This document shows, in pieces, positions 61,258 through 64,000 of a stretch of DNA of 64,000 bases. Location: contig VYZB01000168.1 of assembly GCA_013397455.1 (NCBI GenBank), positions 586,839 to 650,838 of the forward strand, in the 5' to 3' direction. This DNA is from Crotophaga sulcirostris. Taxonomy: Eukaryota; Chordata; Aves; Cuculiformes; Crotophagidae. A program made the position numbers and the translations under genes. How positions within the stretch are numbered: position 1 is the first letter of the stretch; each line of letters starts with the position of its first letter. The notes under the pieces were generated by a model. The model was given only the letters and a program-made list of their open reading frames with translations, searched no databases and had not been told where the DNA came from.

Positions 61258-62158
61258 CTCCCAAGTCTCCCTAAAATTAGTATTCTGTTGGTTGTGTAGA
61301 ATAGATGATACCATCTAGTAAACTAGAAAGCCTTCCTTCTTTCAAGAAAGTAAAGAATAGCCAAGGTATTTTGAAGGGTACTGCTTTCCTGTTTTTTTTC
61401 AATTTCATAGTCACATCCACTGATTCCTGGGGTCCCTGGGGAGTAGGAGACTACAGAGAAGCCAGGTCTCTTGGGAGGGCTTGGAAGAGCACAGAGGCAA
61501 CAGCTACGCAGCAGGGTCCAAGCACATTTTTTATAATCCCACAACCGGGCTGAGCAAGGCTCCTGTGCTGTGAGTGGAAAGATGCTCTTGTATTTATTTG
61601 GTATAAATTTAAATAAGTTGCTCATGGAACTAACTACAGAACTCATGTACCACATCATCTCACCACACATGCAGAGAGACAGGCTTCTGCCATCTTGTAA
61701 AGGCAAAGAAAGGATTATGCGTTCGCAGCACCCTGGTTTCTATTGAACAGATCGAGCATGTTGCACCAGATGAAGACAATTTCCCCCCTCGATCTTCGAG
61801 GGTCAGAACCAATTAGCATAGTCCTTCCTACCACCCCTGAGGGCAGGATAGTGTGTAATGTAGCCAAGGACTGATCTTGCCATGCAATATCATTGGGGGT
61901 GACACAGTTGAGCCCCTGATGAGATGTTTGCTGACATGTGTCAGGAAGGATCATGGCATGCTTCCCTACATACCCAACTGGATTGTGGGTATACCAAAAG
62001 AGGCGGGGGGCTTGTAACATTTTCTAATACGGCATTTAAGACAAAAAAGAGTGAGCTGAGGCAGAACAAGACAAATTAATGTAGGATGACAACTGCCTTA
62101 AGGAACATCAGATGTCCGGAGAAAATCAGAAGAATTCTCCCAAAGACTCCAATGTACA

Positions 62159-62215
62159 TTTATCTATATCTATATCTAAACATACATGCATATAGATATC
62201 TATGAGTGCATGTAC
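62159..62215. repeat. TATCTA microsatellite and AT-rich flank
   Basis: Three TATCTA units followed by ACATACATGCATATAGATATCTATG, which carries short inverted TATAGATATCTATG-like palindromes. A simple sequence repeat with no other feature attached. Confidence 0.7.
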
Positions 62216-64000
62216 ATATAGAGGCAGATTGTCAACTTGTACATAATGGTAAAATTCCACTTCATATACCTTGAGAAAAGGTGTATGAAGATGCTTAAAT
62301 ATACTGTTTGCTTCCTGCATGTATGAGTTGAACACATTTACTGCAAGTCATTTCTGTATATAGGTGTGTGCATGTGTAAATATTCTTTTCACTCTCTCAT
62401 CGATCTTGGATCCAGAAATTTTTCAAAAGTGACAAGAATGGGCAAAGGTTAGGAAGAAAGCTTGCGTGTTTGGATATGGTAGCTATTTGGAGACATAAGT
62501 ATAAGCATGAAGAGATGGAAGTATTGAATGTTGCAATTCATAGGGCTTTAATTTCACATAAGAGAGAGAAATTTAGGAAGAAAACTTCCACTGAATGGTT
62601 TCTTGACATTAAATTCCTAAAAATGAAGAACTGTCTTAAAAGAAAGGGGATGTAAATATCACAGTTGGAGAACTTTGGACACAACATAACTAAAATGCAT
62701 GATTATGGAATAGCTGAAAGAAGCAGAGATAAAAATGAGTAAATTTATTTAATTTCATGTTATTAAATCCCTTTTTTTTCAAGTCAATTTACAAACTCTG
62801 AGATGTTTATAGACAACTCAGTATTGCAGAAACCATGGTTGCTTATCTGTAAGTAGTGTGGTCACCGCAGAGTATCTGTCTGAATCAAATGACTCAGTAT
62901 TCATTCCCTTAATGAAGCCATACTTCTGGAGTGAGATTTAAATTGCAGGTTAAAATACCCACATTTTGTATCTACAGACAGACTGGCTATTTAGGTTGCT
63001 GTAGGCAGTGGAGAGATAGTTGTACAGCTCAGTACACTATTCCACATACCCTGCGGTAGACATCCAATCTTGTCAGCTGCATGAATTTCTAGACCCCATG
63101 TTGCACTGTCAAGATCTCCATTGACTGCAATGGGAACGTAGGCTCCTTACCCTCATGTTGACATCCAACACCTGCAAACCTACAGGTAAGTGTCTCAGTC
63201 TGGAGCTGTGTTAAGGCTTAAACAAGCTATCCTCTATTTCAATGCAATACTGCTTCTCCTGCCAGGACAAGGAGTGTCACTAGGGTGTGCAGAACAGGAT
63301 TCAGCCTTTTAATATCACAGCAGAGATCTAAATCTGAGTACATCACTCCTACGTCCCTTCACAGACAACAGAGGTATTTATGCCTCCAAAGGCTGATTCA
63401 TCTTATGAACACTGTTATTTAAGAAAGGTCAAGCAAATTGCTCTGGGCAAGTGCCCATCTCTTTCAACTAAGCACGAAGTAGGTGCAAACAGTTACTTTA
63501 GATTTAACAGTTAATATTCAGATGGCTAAATTTAGGTGAGATCAAAACAGCACACAAATTAAACACACTTAATCTTAAGACCCCTAACTGTGCTGCCAGT
63601 TATGTTCTTGCTGGAAATGATACAGATATATATCATAGCGTATCTGACCAATCACAAACAACCAACACAGCTGGAAGAGGCGATACCAAATAAACACAGG
63701 GAGTGTCTTTGTGATGAAATCTACAGAGGTAAAAAAGATGCTCAAAATACATGTCTTAATAATGATCTGAAATTACTGTTTGACGGGCCCATAATCTACT
63801 TGCACATAACACATGAAAAGGAAAGCAAGTCAAAAGGAAGTGGGAAAAATTATTATTTGAAAAGTGTCCTACCATTAACACAATATATAACTGCTACTTG
63901 CAAAACAACTTGCTTAAGCAAAGAATAAAAGCATTAAAAATATGGAGATAGCCTGTAAGTCTCTGTAGCTCCTGAGGTTTCAAGATATTTCAGAGAAATA

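Larger units (their letters stand above)
35851..64000 (-). other. CELF4: CELF4 intron, 3' part (more than 28 kb, continues past right edge)
   Basis: Everything right of 35850 is upstream of the first RRM2 exon. I looked for the short exon ending RRM1 (peptide like MNRPIQVKPAD) and the exon with the FTGMHKGCAFLTY segment on the minus strand, and found neither, so I treat the stretch as one intron. Contents: AAAT microsatellite at 36.97 kb, G-rich block at 40.62 kb, CR1 fragment at 41.66-42.22 kb, TAATTA-rich block at 42.6 kb, MIR-like relics near 44.04 and 54.2 kb, candidate element at 46.25-46.8 kb, old CR1/L3 relic at 52.5-52.9 kb, purine-rich tract at 55.55-55.64 kb, microsatellites near 60.3 and 62.16 kb. 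Elsewhere only unique intron is seen. Confidence 0.75.

Noticed and set aside
1..64000. CRISPR arrays, tRNA or rRNA genes, bacterial operons or a novel defence-type system
   Set aside because: No spaced direct repeats, no cloverleaf-like sequence and no contiguous coding runs were seen; the window is intronic vertebrate DNA.

Overview
The window is intronic sequence plus five internal coding exons of one gene on the minus strand, from what looks like a bird genome. The exons join in frame, with canonical GT/AG splice sites, into about 217 codons of a CELF/Bruno-like RNA-binding protein. The divergent linker between RRM2 and RRM3 has the Ala/Met-rich character of CELF4 rather than CELF3, CELF5 or CELF6. 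The bird assignment rests on the interspersed repeats: three clear CR1 LINE fragments, one with the repeated 8-nt-type CR1 3' tail, plus old MIR-like and CR1/L3-like relics. No primate, rodent or other mammal-specific repeats were seen.

In transcript order (right to left): 64000-35851 is part of a long intron upstream of the first visible exon. Exons follow at 35850-35722 (first half of RRM2), 30876-30797 (RRM2 RNP1 strand), 15121-14978 (end of RRM2 and start of linker), 4956-4809 (Ala/Met/Gln-rich linker) and 205-56 (Pro/Gly-rich linker). The 55 bases at the left edge begin the next intron. The start codon, RRM1, RRM3, the stop codon, promoter and 3' end are all outside the window.

The introns (about 4.6, 10.0, 15.7, 4.8 and more than 28 kb) hold CR1 fragments near 3.8-4.5, 12.7-12.9 and 41.7-42.2 kb, an older CR1/L3-type relic near 52.5-52.9 kb, several MIR-like SINE relics, short microsatellites, and AT-rich, homeodomain-site-rich blocks that may be conserved noncoding elements. 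I found no second gene, RNA gene, CRISPR array or other self-contained system. The open frames outside the exons look like chance or transposon debris. The most useful leads are the candidate regulatory blocks (especially 42.56-42.66 and 46.25-46.8 kb), the pyrimidine-rich acceptor of the 80-nt exon, and one linker residue that differs from the mammalian CELF4 I remember.
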